7,050 bases of DNA from NS-12 sp045403215. GTDB lineage: Bacteria > Nitrospirota > Nitrospiria > Nitrospirales > NS-4. Both the position numbers and the translations under genes were made by a program. Shown here one piece after another: positions 6,572 to 7,050 of the stretch. The notes below the pieces were generated by a model. It saw nothing but the letters and a program-made list of their open reading frames with translations. It was not told where the DNA came from and did no database searches. Each line of letters starts with the position of its first letter. Position 1 is the stretch's first letter. The stretch is from assembly GCA_045403215.1 (NCBI GenBank), contig JAXIOW010000045.1:1-7050 (forward strand). The letters run 5' to 3'.

Positions 6572-6599
6572 CCCTGGCGCAGTAAAGGAGAGACACACC

Positions 6600-7050
6600 A
6601 TGCACGGTTCGCCGAGGCGCTTCCCCTTCCTTCTTCCCCTCTTCTGGTTCCCGCTTGTGGGGCTGCTTCTCTTCCTGACCGCCTGCACCGCAAGCCCGGA
6701 AGAGAAGAAAGCCAAGCACATGGAGCGGGGCAATACGTATTTTGATCAGGGGAAGTTCAATGAGGCGGTGATCGAATACAAGAATGTCATCCAGGCCGAT
6801 CCCAAAGACGCGGTGGCTCACTATAAACTGGCGCAGTCCTATCTGGCTCTCGGAGGGCTGCCCAATCTTCAGCGCGGATTTGCCGAGCTGACCAAGGCCA
6901 CGGAGTTTAATCCGGAGTTGTACGAGGCCCAGATCAAACTCGGCGAACTCTATCTGCTGGCCGGCGACGTCAAGAAGGCCAAGGAGAAGGCTGAGCTAGC
7001 CCTGGAGTTGGAGCCGGAGAGCGCCGAAGGCCAGGTCCTCCTGGGTAAAA
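6600..7050 (+). CDS. TPR-repeat lipoprotein, N-terminal part (runs off right edge)
   Basis: The plus strand is open from ATG 6600 to the window end, giving 150 residues. An Arg-containing N-region (SPRR) precedes a hydrophobic core and the lipobox FLTAC, with lipidated Cys29 and Thr30 at +2, consistent with an outer-membrane lipoprotein facing the periplasm. From about residue 37 tetratricopeptide repeats begin: about 37-70 (ERGNTYFDQGKFNEAVIEYK), about 71-105 (AHYKLAQSYLALG, slightly long), and about 106-139 (LGELYLLAGDVKKAKEKAE). The sequence style resembles PrsT, the large TPR lipoprotein of PEP-CTERM/exosortase EPS loci, which usually runs to about 900 residues, but the short visible part cannot prove this. 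AAAGGAG 9 nt upstream supports the start. It is transcribed divergently from the EPS export operon and shares its control region. TPR lipoproteins in such loci are thought to scaffold periplasmic EPS machinery. Confidence 0.85.
   Translation, partial: MHGSPRRFPFLLPLFWFPLVGLLLFLTACTASPEEKKAKHMERGNTYFDQGKFNEAVIEYKNVIQADPKDAVAHYKLAQSYLALGGLPNLQRGFAELTKATEFNPELYEAQIKLGELYLLAGDVKKAKEKAELALELEPESAEGQVLLGK

Noticed and set aside
6431..6821. Minus-strand open frames overlapping the control region and the start of the TPR gene
   Set aside because: They run through the candidate promoters and opposite a TPR gene with a strong ribosome-binding site and lipobox; their translations show no domain.

Overview
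The window looks like a chromosomal exopolysaccharide (EPS) export locus from a Gram-negative, moderately GC-rich bacterium. Two predicted outer-membrane lipoproteins, a signal-peptide-bearing beta-barrel protein and a Wzc-type inner-membrane kinase show a double-membrane envelope. Gene content and protein style resemble Nitrospirota (Nitrospira-like), but I base that on recollection of families and not on a search, so the taxonomy is tentative. I see no tRNA, rRNA, CRISPR array, insertion sequence or phage gene.

Layout from left to right. (1) Positions 1-235, minus strand: the N-terminal part of a YihY/BrkB-type membrane protein that runs off the left edge. (2) 240-1250, minus: a UDP-glucuronate 4-epimerase-like sugar-nucleotide epimerase. 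It starts with GTG, sits 4 nt upstream of the BrkB gene, and has its own candidate promoter at about 1298-1326. (3) 1371-1404: a perfect 34-nt dyad followed by a T-rich tail on the minus strand, which looks like the terminator of the next operon. (4) 1433-6389, minus: a compact four-gene operon read right to left. It encodes a short Wza-like polysaccharide export (OPX) lipoprotein, an outer-membrane beta-barrel protein, a fused Wzz/BY-kinase chain-length regulator, and a SWIM zinc-finger/coiled-coil protein whose ATG overlaps the kinase stop codon (ATGA). (5) 6390-6599: a divergent control region with candidate promoters on both strands and a 10-nt palindrome between them. (6) 6600 to the right edge, plus strand: the first about 150 residues of a TPR-repeat lipoprotein, similar in style to the PrsT proteins of exosortase/PEP-CTERM EPS loci.

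How the genes may work together (inference). The Wzz/BY-kinase would control chain length and drive export across the inner membrane and periplasm. The OPX lipoprotein would extend the conduit, but it is short and ends right after its single SLBB-like domain, without the C-terminal helix that Wza uses to cross the outer membrane. The beta-barrel protein encoded 40 nt downstream is therefore a good candidate for the actual outer-membrane pore, as in the Wzp/EpsX type of secretion system described in Myxococcus. The epimerase would supply UDP-galacturonate, suggesting an acidic polymer. The SWIM protein is the least expected member: it is translationally coupled to the kinase and may be a cytoplasmic partner or regulator. 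No glycosyltransferase, flippase or polymerase is visible, so the assembly genes must lie elsewhere, perhaps beyond the TPR gene.
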